Assembly (NCBI GenBank): GCA_036346225.1
Contig: JARFIW010001110.1
Coordinates: 1,550,001-1,614,000 of the forward strand
Length of the DNA stretch: 64,000 bases
Direction of reading: 5' to 3'
Source of the DNA: Platerodrilus igneus
Taxonomy: Eukaryota > Arthropoda > Insecta > Coleoptera > Lycidae
The notes under the pieces are model-generated. The model saw nothing but the letters and a program-made list of their open reading frames with translations, was not told the origin of the DNA and did not search any database. The stretch's first letter is position 1; every line of letters begins with the position of its first letter. Below are positions 1 to 8,823 of the stretch, in pieces. A program made the translations under genes and the position numbers.

Positions 1-226
1 TATCAGCCAACAGTTTTATAAACACCGTCTCCTCGATTATTTCCATAAAATCATACAGATCCTCGGGCATTGCTAACACAGCAGTACAGTGCTGTATTGC
101 TTCCTCGTATGACTGACACATAAGACATTTTTCTCCTTCTATCGAAAAGCGTTTGCCACATTCTGCTTTTTTTACTCGTAGAGCATTGCGAAATCTTCGA
201 ATAACCTCCTCAAAGTCTTTATACAT
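1..226 (-). CDS. Partial open frame running off the left edge, unknown function
   Basis: On the minus strand an ATG at 226 opens a frame of 75 codons without a stop, and it continues past the window edge. The product is charged and contains cysteines and a histidine in the pattern ECGKRF ... KCLMCQSYEEAIQHC, which could bind a metal ion. The end (AMPEDLYDFMEIIEET) is acidic. It lies about 200 bases downstream of, and on the same strand as, the DUF8207-like relic at 430-985, so it may be another gene of that virus-like element. Unlike the neighbouring gene it has no stop or frameshift in the visible part. I do not recognise the family; the link to the element is inference from position only. 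Confidence 0.45.
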   Translation of the reverse strand, partial: MYKDFEEVIRRFRNALRVKKAECGKRFSIEGEKCLMCQSYEEAIQHCTAVLAMPEDLYDFMEIIEETVFIKLLAD

Positions 227-429
227 ATTTGTTATATCGTCCCTTTAAACTGTACAATCAACAAATAATAAGTTCTACGCGAACAGTCCTTATATCAGCT
301 ACTCCTATTCGGATATGTACCGATTGTACCCGATTTGTGTGCACGCAAGAAACAACCGGTATGGAATGTATTCTATGAACTAATTCATTACATTCCTCAA
401 GAAAATGCTAAGGACTTTAAAAATAATTA

Positions 430-985
430 TAACTCTTGTTAGATCTCCAGCCTCCGGATAAACGTTATTATTTTAGGTCGTGTCACTGTTTTCTGAATCA
501 ATTTCCTACACACTTTTCCTAAACTATGCGTATCAATTGGGGGTTATACTTTACTCCATAAACCGACTTGTATATATTTTCGTATTCGTCTCTAGCTAAC
601 ACGTCCGTATAATAAAGATGTACAGGCTCGTCGTCAACTGGTAACTTAATCTTTTTAAAAGCTAGCCTGTGTTTTCAACTTTAACCTCCTTTATAGCTTT
701 TGACATTCTTTCTGCTATTCCTTGTGACTAGGAATCGGTGATTTGCAAAGGATTAATCAATTGTTTGTACACCTCTTTGAATTTTTGCAGAGATGTAGTG
801 CTTCCCTTTTTGTATGCCACAAAGTTCTTTCGTACGGAATCCTGCATAAAATGAAGCTTACATTTATTTACAATCAAATCTTTAACGTTTGTCACCATGA
901 AATTTCGGATTGGGGCTAACCATTGAACGCCTTCTTCTATATTTATATACTCCTCGAAATTTTTACTATATCGCCCCTTATCCAA
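430..985 (-). pseudogene. DUF8207-like gene of a DNA-virus-like element, degraded copy
   Basis: The minus-strand frame that closes at 728 contains MVTNVKDLIVNKCKLHFMQ and a lysine-rich helix. Both align with the better copy at 42145-43056 (MMTNVKDFIANKRKLHLMQ). The likely true start is the ATG at 898, because the conserved TATA box at 937-949 lies about 40 bases upstream, as it does in the other copy; the longer upstream frame would be 5' leader. After the stop at 728-730, similarity resumes in broken frames (for example RKSV.EIDSENSD against GKSVLEINPETSN) down to about 430. In insect genomes such proteins occur beside family-B polymerase and capsid-like genes of Polinton/adintovirus-type elements (recollection of the family, not searched). 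Function is unknown; this copy is dead. Confidence 0.6.
937..949 (-). promoter_or_regulatory. TATA box of the DUF8207-like gene (left copy)
   Basis: The minus strand reads TATATAAATATAG, followed by AAGAAGGCGTTCAATGGTTAG. The same 13-mer and a very similar downstream segment (TTAATGGTTAG) precede the homologous gene at 42095-42107. Conservation in both copies, at 39-41 bases from the shared ATG, supports a core promoter with an initiator around CAATGGTTAG. Confidence 0.6.
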
Positions 986-1230
986 ATCAAAATCTTTTAC
1001 AATAGTAATAAACTATGTTTCGAGTCACCCCACCCCAACACTGCAAGCACATTTCTTTAAATTTTGGATATGACATGTCACCACTTATATGATCAAGAAA
1101 GATATGGCGAAAGTTTGTTTGACCCTGTTTCCATAATGCGATTACATTAGTGTCATCTCAGAGTCAATGTTTTAAGGTCCTAGCGTAAGTTTGACATAAG
1201 TAAAAGGAATCAATGATCTTATGTTGGAGA

Positions 1231-1314
1231 CACTTTCACCTTATGAGGCAATTTTACTCTATGGGGCAATTTCACCCTATGGGTCAATTTTACCCTATGG
1301 GGAAATTTCACCCT
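1231..1314. repeat. 18-bp minisatellite, about 4-5 units
   Basis: The unit is close to ATGGGGCAATTTCACCCT, repeated head to tail with small changes (ATGAGGCAATTTTACTCT, ATGGGTCAATTTTACCCT, ATGGGGAAATTTCACCCT). Half of each unit is a weak inverted repeat of the other half (GGGGCAAT / TTTCACCCT). A related short array lies at 27838-27891. There are no coding signs. The flanks at 986-1230 and 1315-1933 show nothing I can support. Confidence 0.7.
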
Positions 1315-1933
1315 ATTCTGATGGAGATAAATTCAAGGAACTTTGTCATTAATGCACCCCACAACCAAACCTAAATCCGATTACGGAAATAAAAAAATTG
1401 TTTAATATTATTGCAATATCACAAAAGTTATACGCAACAACCAATTTTAAATAAATTGTCCTTGAAACCTAAAATGGATGTTATGACTAAGTTTTATCAT
1501 GACAGTGGTACCATATCTGGTTGAACCGAGAAACAGTGCAATTAAGTTGATGAATCGATCTGAATTGGTGTAGCTCCGACTCCCAGCAGGTGGTGTTGGG
1601 CCTGTCTGACCGCAGAGTAGTCGTAATAACTGTCTTTGTAAATTTTGGTGTATACAACAGTTTTCGAGCTAGAGGTCTTGGTATAAAATTTACAATTTTA
1701 TGTTAAACAACTAAAAATTTTGTCAAGTCCCAAAATATTCAAAATGGACATATCTCAGGTGTATGTTGGATATAGTTTGGATGTATGTCGTACGGATGCG
1801 AAAGGAGGGAGAAGGACACAGAAGGGTGGAGGGTTTAGGCTAGTTTACGTTGTTTGGAGTTCGATTATTTGGTGTTGTATGAAGTTAGGTTAGGGTAGTT
1901 GGACTTGTCAGGAGTTAGGTTAGCTGGTTTTGT

Positions 1934-2094
1934 CTGGTGTTAGGTTAGGTTAGTTGGATTTGTGTGGACTTACGTTAGATAAAAGGAAAAAATTGATAAG
2001 TTAAGTCAGCGCCGCGGCGCTGCCCTAACCTATCAATTTTTTCTTTTATCTAATCTAAGTCCACACAAATCCAACTAACCTAACCTAACACCAG
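1934..2094. repeat. 161-bp near-perfect palindrome (foldback/MITE-like) with TTAGG motifs
   Basis: The left arm begins CTGGTGTTAGGTTAGGTTAG and the right arm ends in its reverse complement. The arms of about 75 bases match almost throughout, including a TTTATC / GATAAA segment. They meet at a perfect GC-rich core, AGCGCCGCGGCGCT (2008-2021), in otherwise AT-rich DNA. The outer arms contain TTAGGTTAGG, the insect telomere unit, and further TTAGG-rich sequence lies just outside (about 1885-1930). This is the structure of a foldback or hairpin mobile element; a hairpin-forming recombination product is the alternative. No gene lies inside. Confidence 0.75.
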
Positions 2095-2820
2095 TCTTCA
2101 GGAGAAACGTGTTTCTTCAAGGGAATATTTTCTAATTCCCAAAATCGATGAATGACGCTGTCTAAGGGCTCAACGAAAGCACACAACGATGTAATAGAAA
2201 TATTCGGGAAATTCGGGGATTATTACCCAATTTGTACTGAATTTCCTCAAACAGAAAATAGGGTGCATTTCTAGTAATCTAATTACTTGGTTCAAGATCG
2301 CATTTAATTACGCGCGTCACATACATTCTTGAAATTCCATGTTGGTGAAACGTATGGTGCAGAATATTTTTTATTTAAAGTAAATGCGGGCTTCTCTCTA
2401 ATTAAATGGAATGGTCCGCGCAGACGGGTGCATAGAAATAGTGATAACTATAAATATTGTTTAAATATTTTTTTGAAAATTGCTGTATTATCGAGTTAAA
2501 TCTAAATAAAAATGTAGAGGTGTTTTGCTGTTAGGTTTTTGCCTATTAAAACACTATGCGGGTCCTTGTTGAAGCTAATTTTAAAAGACGTGATAATTAA
2601 TTTTGATTCCCCAGGAAAATTCTATACTAGTTTGATAGGTTACACGACGGAGTTATATTAAAAATACTGCTAAGAGTAATTTGGTATAATAATTCTAAAA
2701 ATGGGGTTGGTGGTTAAATACATACAGGTTAAAGCCACTATAAAACAATTATACGCGTTACTTTTCCCGTCAAGACTTGCATATAACGCCAATCAACATA
2801 ATAAGAAGGCGCACGCTCGA
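2095..2820. other. Intergenic, no gene seen
   Basis: AT-rich sequence between the foldback palindrome and the promoter at 2828. I see no long frame, RNA gene or recognisable repeat. Confidence 0.5.
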
Positions 2821-2827
2821 CCATCGG

Positions 2828-2837
2828 CATAAAAGAC
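2828..2837 (+). promoter_or_regulatory. Putative TATA box upstream of the 2907 gene
   Basis: CATAAAAGAC, followed about 25-35 bases later by an initiator-like CATTAGTCGTC and then by an ATG at 2907. The spacing fits an arthropod RNA polymerase II core promoter. Unlike the TATA boxes at 937 and 42095, I have no second copy to confirm it. Confidence 0.4.
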
Positions 2838-2906
2838 GATGAAGGCATGTTCCAGTGCATTAGTCGTCAAACTATCGTCGAGTTTGATTAAAATTACAAG
2901 TTAAAG

Positions 2907-3725
2907 ATGGATTTTTCTTGTGTTAACGTTACAAGTGATGTGCGAGTACCACAATTAAATATAATCTACCTAGTTGGTTAGACAACCTATAGGTTAGTCG
3001 AATTTCCTCCAAATTCTCACCACCCTATAATAGAAGTTGGTTATGATTTATATGGTGGTCTTCAACCTGTCATCCAAGTTATTTGCTGTAGTGGTATGTG
3101 TGGAGATTCTACGATAACATTCTCATACTTCGATTGGAAGAAATTGTGCACTTTTCAAGTGGAATTTCAAATTGCTCAAGACTTAAAACAAGTCAGATTA
3201 AATGGTTTGACTACTGGAAACGACGTTGTTGACATACAATTGGATCAAGATTTCAAATTGCAGCTGAGCACAGCCTTTAATAAAAGTATATGGCTGTTGA
3301 ACAATTTTGAAAAAGAGAATTTATATAATATGGAGATTGCGAAAGATTGGAATGTTATTGTGCTACCTGCGTACGAGTGCATCAAGCTACTAAATTTGCG
3401 AGAATTGATCTGTTTTAAAATGGCTGAGTTAAGGTGTAGAAACTTTCCAGAATTTTACGAAAAATTTGTAGGTGATATAAAAAAAGTATGTGGAAATACG
3501 ACGGAGGAAGAAAGGGTTCAAACGTTATTAGAGGAAGAGAGCCGTTCCAGTATTTCTCTGTCTAATGATTGCAACAATTTAAATTACTTGACGGTGTTGG
3601 AAATTATTAAATGTTACCCCATCCAGTACTTAAAAGATGCAACTGCAAGGCAATCGCTTGCGCAAATATTTAGAGATTTGGCTATCCCAGATTCGCCAGA
3701 CTCTGGTTACCACAGCGGTTTTTAG
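2907..3725 (+). pseudogene. Orphan gene of the virus-like element, one premature stop
   Basis: One reading frame of 272 codons runs from ATG 2907 to TAG 3723, interrupted only by an in-frame TAG at 2979-2981. The remainder is open from 2982, including 209 codons from the Met at 3096. The protein begins MDFSCVNVTSDVRVPQLN, has a hydrophobic and cysteine-bearing stretch (GGLQPVIQVICCSGMCG), a mixed alpha/beta-looking middle, an acidic serine-rich segment (LLEEESRSSIS) and the C-terminus IPDSPDSGYHSGF. The last part matches the DSGxxS degron recognised by beta-TrCP/Slimb when phosphorylated. A family-B DNA polymerase fragment follows about 130 bases downstream on the same strand, suggesting one element. 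I do not recognise the family. The low damage suggests a recent insertion or a late loss. Confidence 0.55.
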
Positions 3726-3857
3726 ATGTTATCAATACATGTACGTATTTTATTAAAAACATATTTCTTGATAAAGTTTGTTTTTACATATTTGTATCGC
3801 CAACATTAGCAAAAATTATTAATAGACGTATTAAACTATCTTGTTTTTATTTTTAGG

Positions 3858-4110
3858 TTTAAAGTGGTGTACACCGCAGATAATAAACACAATATACCGC
3901 ATGTCAACAACAAAAATGTAGGAAAATTCAAAGACAACTTTAATGTGGATCTAGTATTAAAATTTGTTGGTAGTAAGGCTAAGTCCTACTGTATTGTAAG
4001 CGAGAAGGACACGATTAAAATGCTTAAAGGGGTCTAACGAAGTGTAGTTAAGAATATTAATGTAGATAATTTAAAGGACATTGTACATTGCGGAAGATTT
4101 GGTTCTAGGA
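3858..4110 (+). pseudogene. Family-B DNA polymerase C-terminal fragment
   Basis: Translation from 3858 gives VGKFKDNF, then LKFVGSKAKSYCIVSEKD and LKGV, a stop, and SVVKNINVDNLKDIVHC. The order K-F-K-D, F-V-G-x-(K/R)-x-K-x-Y, K-G-V and V-V-K-(N/K) is what I recognise from the end of the protein-primed type-B DNA polymerases encoded by Polinton/adintovirus-like elements in insects. No palm motif (such as DTDS) is visible upstream, so only the thumb-end part remains. A second fragment of the same type lies at 8500-8823 on the other strand. The assignment rests on pattern recall and needs a profile search. Confidence 0.5.
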
Positions 4111-5030
4111 AATGAGCAACCTACGAAAGTACGGAGTACTTGATATTAATGCTAATTAGTTTAGTGATAGCGTTTGTGCACTCTTCGAGTGTCTTCGGCA
4201 ATCTTCGATTGTTTCCAAAGAAAATATACAAGTCTACCATTTCCGAAAATATGACGTAGAAGTTATTTAAAATTAAATTGCTTTAGTAGTAAGTATCCTG
4301 TAGACAACAAGTTTGATATTCTCTTAGTAAAGGTTTAAAGAGTTTATTTAAAATTTCTATTTCCCTAAATACGTAGTCGAGGATGGTTACTAGAAAGTGC
4401 CTTGTGTGAATCCCCAGCAATTGTACGTCAATTTCTAATGCACTGTATTTAAACATAATTAATACAGTCCAAGAAAAGAAATTATATACAGCTTTTACAT
4501 GTAATTTGGGTAAATTATTATCGTCAAGGAAACGACTTGTATTTTTCAAGCATTGAGCATATAATTATTTGTGACGTACTTAGTAATTAAAAAATGTTAA
4601 ACCAAACATTGATAACCGTTTAAACTTTTAAAAGTTATGGTTTTGAATATTCTAAAAAACAGTGCATCACCGTTTGAAAAATGGTTTTAAATATTAAACA
4701 CTTATGAGCCATAAAGGACTCATTTCTAAAACTCCCGCGTTTTTGATTTTTTGAAGATGTTTAATTAAAGCATATGTGGTAGATGAAAAAAAATTTTAAA
4801 GTGATTTGGGAGCTTTAAAGTGTAACTTCGTAAGGAGTAGTATTATTTTAAATCTGTTTACAGATTCGAATTCTGCGTAAAATTCTAGACTAATTTGATG
4901 TATTGCATGACTAAAAAAATTTTTAAGGACGGTCAGAAATCGCTGCCGATTAAAAATCTTGAAATGGGGGTAGCTCCCTGAGGGGTGATGCAATCTAAGA
5001 AATTCCTAGAGATTCGGGTAGCTGAGAAAA
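4111..5030. other. Decayed element flank and dispersed repeat, no confident gene
   Basis: An 88-codon minus-strand frame (4283-4549) is open but unrecognised. Part of this stretch (about 4250-4330, including GTAGAAGTTATTTAAAAT and TATCCTGTAGA) resembles 44900-44960 downstream of the other virus-like copy, so it may be element flank. The motif TGTAACTTCGTAAGG at 4821 belongs to a dispersed repeat also seen at 45247, 47223 and 47351. Confidence 0.4.
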
Positions 5031-5075
5031 ATCTAATATTAATTGATACCAAACAAGATAGGTTTATCTCGAAAT

Positions 5076-5335
5076 ATGCATTGGTTAGACGAAGAAAACT
5101 ATTTGGTTCAGTTGCGGGTGTAAATGTGAATGCTAAGATGAAAATGTAAGATATATTTATCTCGAAAGATGAAAAATGGCTAGTCGAAGAAAACTATTAG
5201 TCTATGAAAACGGAGATTCATCTCCTCATTTCCACCTTATGGAAATTTACACGTAAATGAGGAAAACTAGTGGATCTTCTCATCTCCCTCCTTATGGGGA
5301 ATTTACATGTAAATGGGAGGAAAATGAGGATGCTG
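5076..5335. repeat. Compound repeat: dispersed 20-mer and a tandem pair of palindromic units
   Basis: ATGGCTAGTCGAAGAAAACT at 5176-5195 is identical to 47431-47450, and a variant (TTGGTTAGACGAAGAAAACT) is at 5082-5101. Directly after it, two units of about 60 bases (5213-5271 and 5272-5335) share the order CTCATTTCC or CTCATCTCC, CCTTATGG, AATTTACA, GTAAATG and GAGGA. Each unit is partly self-complementary. They are non-coding repeat DNA. Confidence 0.5.
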
Positions 5336-6218
5336 GAGTAAAATGAGGCGCCAGTCGCCCCATAAAACCCCTACTTGTAAGCTAAATAGTTTTACAATAT
5401 TTAGTAAACTTATTAATACTCACCTGTTATTGCATAATGCTTATTTTTGATTTCAATATTAAACCAAAACTTCTTGCAAGGCCTAAACCAATCAATCCTA
5501 TAATATTAACATTGAAAAGTTTTGTTTCAACAGTAGCCGTACTGATGCTTAATTTGTTAAACGCTGACAATTTTTCAAGGACCTCTAAAATTGAGAATAG
5601 TGATAGAAGAGCTATTTAATAACAAAATAGTTAAATCCCAAACTAGATGTTGGTGAAAAAATAAAGTGCATACAGTAATTTTAAACTCTGTTGATCGAAA
5701 CCCTTTTAGATGTAAATTGCATAACCGATAGAACACCAACATGAGTAGGCAGGATTTTTCGTACGAGCGCAAAATCCTTCATTTTTACATTTATTTTTCC
5801 ATAAGAAAATCTAAGGTTTGTGTTTGCAAATTTTTGTAGCTTCCAAATCCAGTTATTCAATCGCGTTAAGTCATCTTGGTGTCTATTAGCTTTACCTATA
5901 TATAAAATTTACTTATACACCGCATCCACCTTATTCTCGGTTCGATCAATGGAAAATGCCAATAATTGAATATCAGAAACCCTAGGTAAGAACAAATCAA
6001 TAAATAAATAACCAAAAATTTATTAAATAAGGCATACATAGCAGTAATTGATGTTTTTCATGTATCTTCATTTACAATATAGGAAAATTTAATGCGTATA
6101 TTTTACATGTACTCCATATATTTAAAAGCAAATACACATATAAACAATGTTTACATATCTTTAACAACTAAAACAGTATTGCAGTAGACTAGCAATAGAC
6201 CTCTAGAATAGAGTATTA
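5336..6218. other. Intergenic, no gene seen
   Basis: AT-rich DNA. The short frames in it (5437-5619 plus, 5575-5772 minus) overlap each other, show no domain and are probably chance. Confidence 0.5.
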
Positions 6219-6639
6219 TAGGGTGTCCATTACGTATGGAATATATTATAAACCGCGGTAAATATCTAATTTATACAAAAAATTTTATATAAAAGTTGTT
6301 TAGTATTTTACTTTCTATAACATTTGATTGTTTTTATTTAAGAAAACAATTGAGTAACGAATAATACTTTCATTTTTTTAAATTGCAATGTACCATTTCA
6401 TTAGGCTCGTTTGATAGAAACATTTTTCTTTTAGATGATGTAAACTTTTAGCACCCTTATATCAGAAAATTTTTTAGAAAAATGTAAAAACTATTTATTA
6501 AGTCAATTTCACCAATTTCATGAATTATTTTGTCTTAACATTGGTATGTAGGCTATACATTTGACAGAATCTTGTTTATTTAGATAAGTTAGTGCATCGA
6601 AAAATAAAATAGTTCATTTAGCAGAAACTCAAGGCATAA

Positions 6640-7460
6640 AAATTTTAATGGTGGTCGGTTATGGGAATCGCAAACGAGCATAATTAGAAGTATGTGAAAT
6701 TTTTAATGAGCGTTACCCACATCGAGAAACAATCATTCAGTCAGTAGTTAGCAAAACTTTGAAACGGTTTAGGGAAGCTGGTAATGTGAAGGATCTGCCG
6801 AAAACTGGTCCGCAGAGATCTGTGACAAATGAAGATAAAACGGTAAATGTTTTAATAGAAATCAAAGAAAATCCAAACATTTAAACTTGTCAGTTAAGTT
6901 TAAACCATGCCGTAAGCAAAGGTTCAATGCACAAAATATAGCATCCAGAAAAATATTTCAACCGTACCAACCGACCTTATTGCAAGAATTATCCAAAGAT
7001 GACTACGATCGACGTGTTCAATTTTATGAAATTATAATGGAGCGAACAAACAACAATCCAAATTTTTTTAGAAATTTTGTTTTTTTCTGACAAGTCTACG
7101 TTTTGTGTAAATGGAAATGTAAAAGGGCATAATTGTCGATATTAGGCAGCTGAAAATCCCCATTGTATGACTCAAAATCATACCCAAACACGACATATAT
7201 TAAACGTTAGAGAAGATCACAAAATTGAACCGTTCTTCATTCATGATGCTCTAACTGGTGACCGTCATTTGCAATTATTGCAAGAGCAAATTATTCCAGT
7301 TTCCCAAGCAAATCTTGATGATATTTGGTTTCAACCAGATGGGTTACTGCTCCATTATCATTTAAATATATGCCGATATAAGCAGAAGAGGGTTCGTGAA
7401 GTGGCCTCTTTGGATCTCACCCCTTGCGATTTCCGGAGATATTTTGGAGATATTTAAAAT
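6640..7460 (+). pseudogene. Tc1/mariner-type transposase (DUF4817/DDE) relic
   Basis: Reading across frames gives an N-terminal helix-turn-helix part (FNERYPHRETIIQSVVSK, then GNVKDLPKTGPQRSVTNED), a middle with DYDRRVQFYEI and MERTNNNPNF, and the catalytic region. The first catalytic acid is seen in SDKSTFCVNG (family: SDE-type), the second in IWFQPDGLLLHYHLN (family: FQQDGAPPH), and the third region in DLTPCDF (family: SPDLTPCDFFLWG). Stops at about 6704 and 7087-7089 and several frameshifts break it. Changes in the catalytic boxes (QPDGLLLHY) also argue it is long dead. It cut and pasted its own element when intact. Confidence 0.8.
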
Positions 7461-7779
7461 CAAAAATGTTTACAAACCGTTCTTACAAAATAAACCTGCA
7501 GCAATTTCTCCAAAATCGCTTAGAAATTTTTTTCAAGCTTTTCGTGATAAGTTGGACCACTGCTTTGCAGATAATAGGAAACATTTTGAACACTTACTGC
7601 CATGCAAAACATTTTATTGCTAATTTCGTTTTGTTTTCAGGTTTTGTACATGATTTTTCGTTCATTCAATTGTTAAGCTCGATAAAAAAGATCTCGAATA
7701 TTTAATTTATATTATTGGTCAAATTAACTTAATAAACAGTTTTTAAATTTTTTCCAAACTTTTTTGGTATAATAATACT

Positions 7780-8047
7780 GAGCGGCTCCGTGGCGTAGTG
7801 ATATGTGGGTGACTACTACGCCCAAGGTCCCGGGTTCGAATCCCGACACGAACCGCTTGAAAAATGTTAGGCGAGCATTTTTCACAAAATGGAGGTCCCG
7901 TGTGTGAGTGTGGTCACGCACGTTAAAGACCCCTACCTTGCTTGGAACAGCAAGGGTTCGGCAAAATTCCAAATTTTCCAGGTAAAAAAACTCGCTTCCT
8001 GGCCAATCTAGAACCTTCGGGGTGGAGCATTAGAAAATCACTTATAA
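7780..8047 (+). mobile_element. tRNA-derived SINE nested in the Tc1/mariner element
   Basis: The head is tRNA-like with an A box (TGGCGTAGTGAT) and a perfect B box, GGTTCGAATCC (7833-7843), the internal RNA polymerase III promoter. The body reads GAAAAATGTTAGGCGAGCATT ... GGTCCCGTGTGTGAGTG ... TGCTTGGAACAGCAAGG ... CTCGCTTCCTGGCC. It is flanked by a 14-base imperfect target duplication (GGTATAATAATACT at 7766, GGTATAAGCATACT at 8048; 12 of 14 match). The right duplicate belongs to the host element's inverted end, which fixes the order of events. A second copy, on the other strand, is at 9319-9594. I cannot say which tRNA it derives from. Confidence 0.85.
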
Positions 8048-8499
8048 GGTATAAGCATACTAAGATTTTACGTCCCATAAAAGAGAAAGGGAACCTCTGT
8101 CAAATGAGCCTAATGAAAAGGTGCATTGCTATGTAAAAAAATTCGTTACTCAGTTGTTTTTGAAATAAAAAGCATTAAATACTATCTTATTATGGAAAAT
8201 AAAATGCTAAATAACCTTTATGTAAAAGTTTTTTGCAAAAGTCGATATTTACCGAGATTCCATACATATTGGACACCCTAGATGTAATACCTATGTCCTA
8301 AAAACAGATAATGTACAGCGTAGTCTAATTAGTGTCAATGATTCAATAATGTCCAAGCGACAATATTAAATATGACCGAGGATTTAAATGACGTTAGTTA
8401 TCATGCAGACCTAAAGCAAGCGTGTCTTAAGCAATAGAGTAGACATGCTGCTTAGGCGGTTGGAATCAAGTTCTGCGATATAATTACTCTTTTAAAATA

Positions 8500-8823
8500 T
8501 TATAGGCATCCAACATAATCATCAAGTATAGTTCTATTTCTTATTACAGACCTTTTATTTCTATTTATCTTGTTAGCAACATTGAAGTTGTAGGTATCAG
8601 ATGATCGCTCTCCTTCAGAGTGTGCAGATCCTTTTTTTTCAGCTGACCATAGGATCTTAGTCACATACAGCTTTGATTGTAATCCAATAAAATCAGTTAT
8701 AAGTCTCCCATTATTTTCATCTTTCATTATTTCCAACACTTTCTTGTTAAGTTGGGGAATTCCATAAGTGTTGTTAGAAGAGTAATTTGATATGTCAAAA
8801 TATTCTCTGCAATCTCTCCTCAT
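8500..8823 (-). pseudogene. Family-B DNA polymerase C-terminal fragment (second copy, other strand)
   Basis: A 107-codon frame reads FDISNYSSNNTYGIPQLN, KKVLEIMKDENNGRLITDF, IGLQSKLYV and, after a low-similarity insert, SVIRNRTILDDYVGCL. The order FDxSxYxxNNxYGIPxxNKK, MKDExxG, DFxGLxSKxY and DDYxxCL is the end of the DNA polymerase B I associate with Polinton/adintovirus-like elements of insects. The catalytic palm is absent. The segment between LYV and SVIRN lacks the expected short KKAKGV-type stretch and looks replaced. It is related to, but clearly different from, the fragment at 3858-4110, so two polymerase lineages may be present. Confidence 0.55.

Larger units (their letters stand above)
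6221..8278 (+). mobile_element. Tc1/mariner-superfamily element with TA duplication and long inverted ends
   Basis: The element starts GGGTGTCC at 6221 and ends GGACACCC at 8278, flanked on both sides by TA (6219-6220, 8279-8280), the duplication of this superfamily. The inverted ends stay similar far inside: GGTGTCCATTACGTATGGAA on the left pairs with GGTGTCCAATATGTATGGAA on the right, and matches continue to about 6465 and 8050. Terminal repeats of about 230-240 bases are therefore visible. Inside are a transposase relic (6640-7460) and a tRNA-SINE (7780-8047) inserted later. Without the SINE the element would be about 1.8 kb. It is defective. Confidence 0.9.

Noticed and set aside
1231..1314. 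Possible CRISPR-like array
   Set aside because: The units are contiguous with no unique spacers, and the genome is eukaryotic; it is a minisatellite.
7790..7860. tRNA gene-like sequence with A and B boxes
   Set aside because: The same sequence plus a long body occurs at 9319-9594 and is flanked by a target duplication, so it is the head of a SINE. I could not fold a proper anticodon stem.
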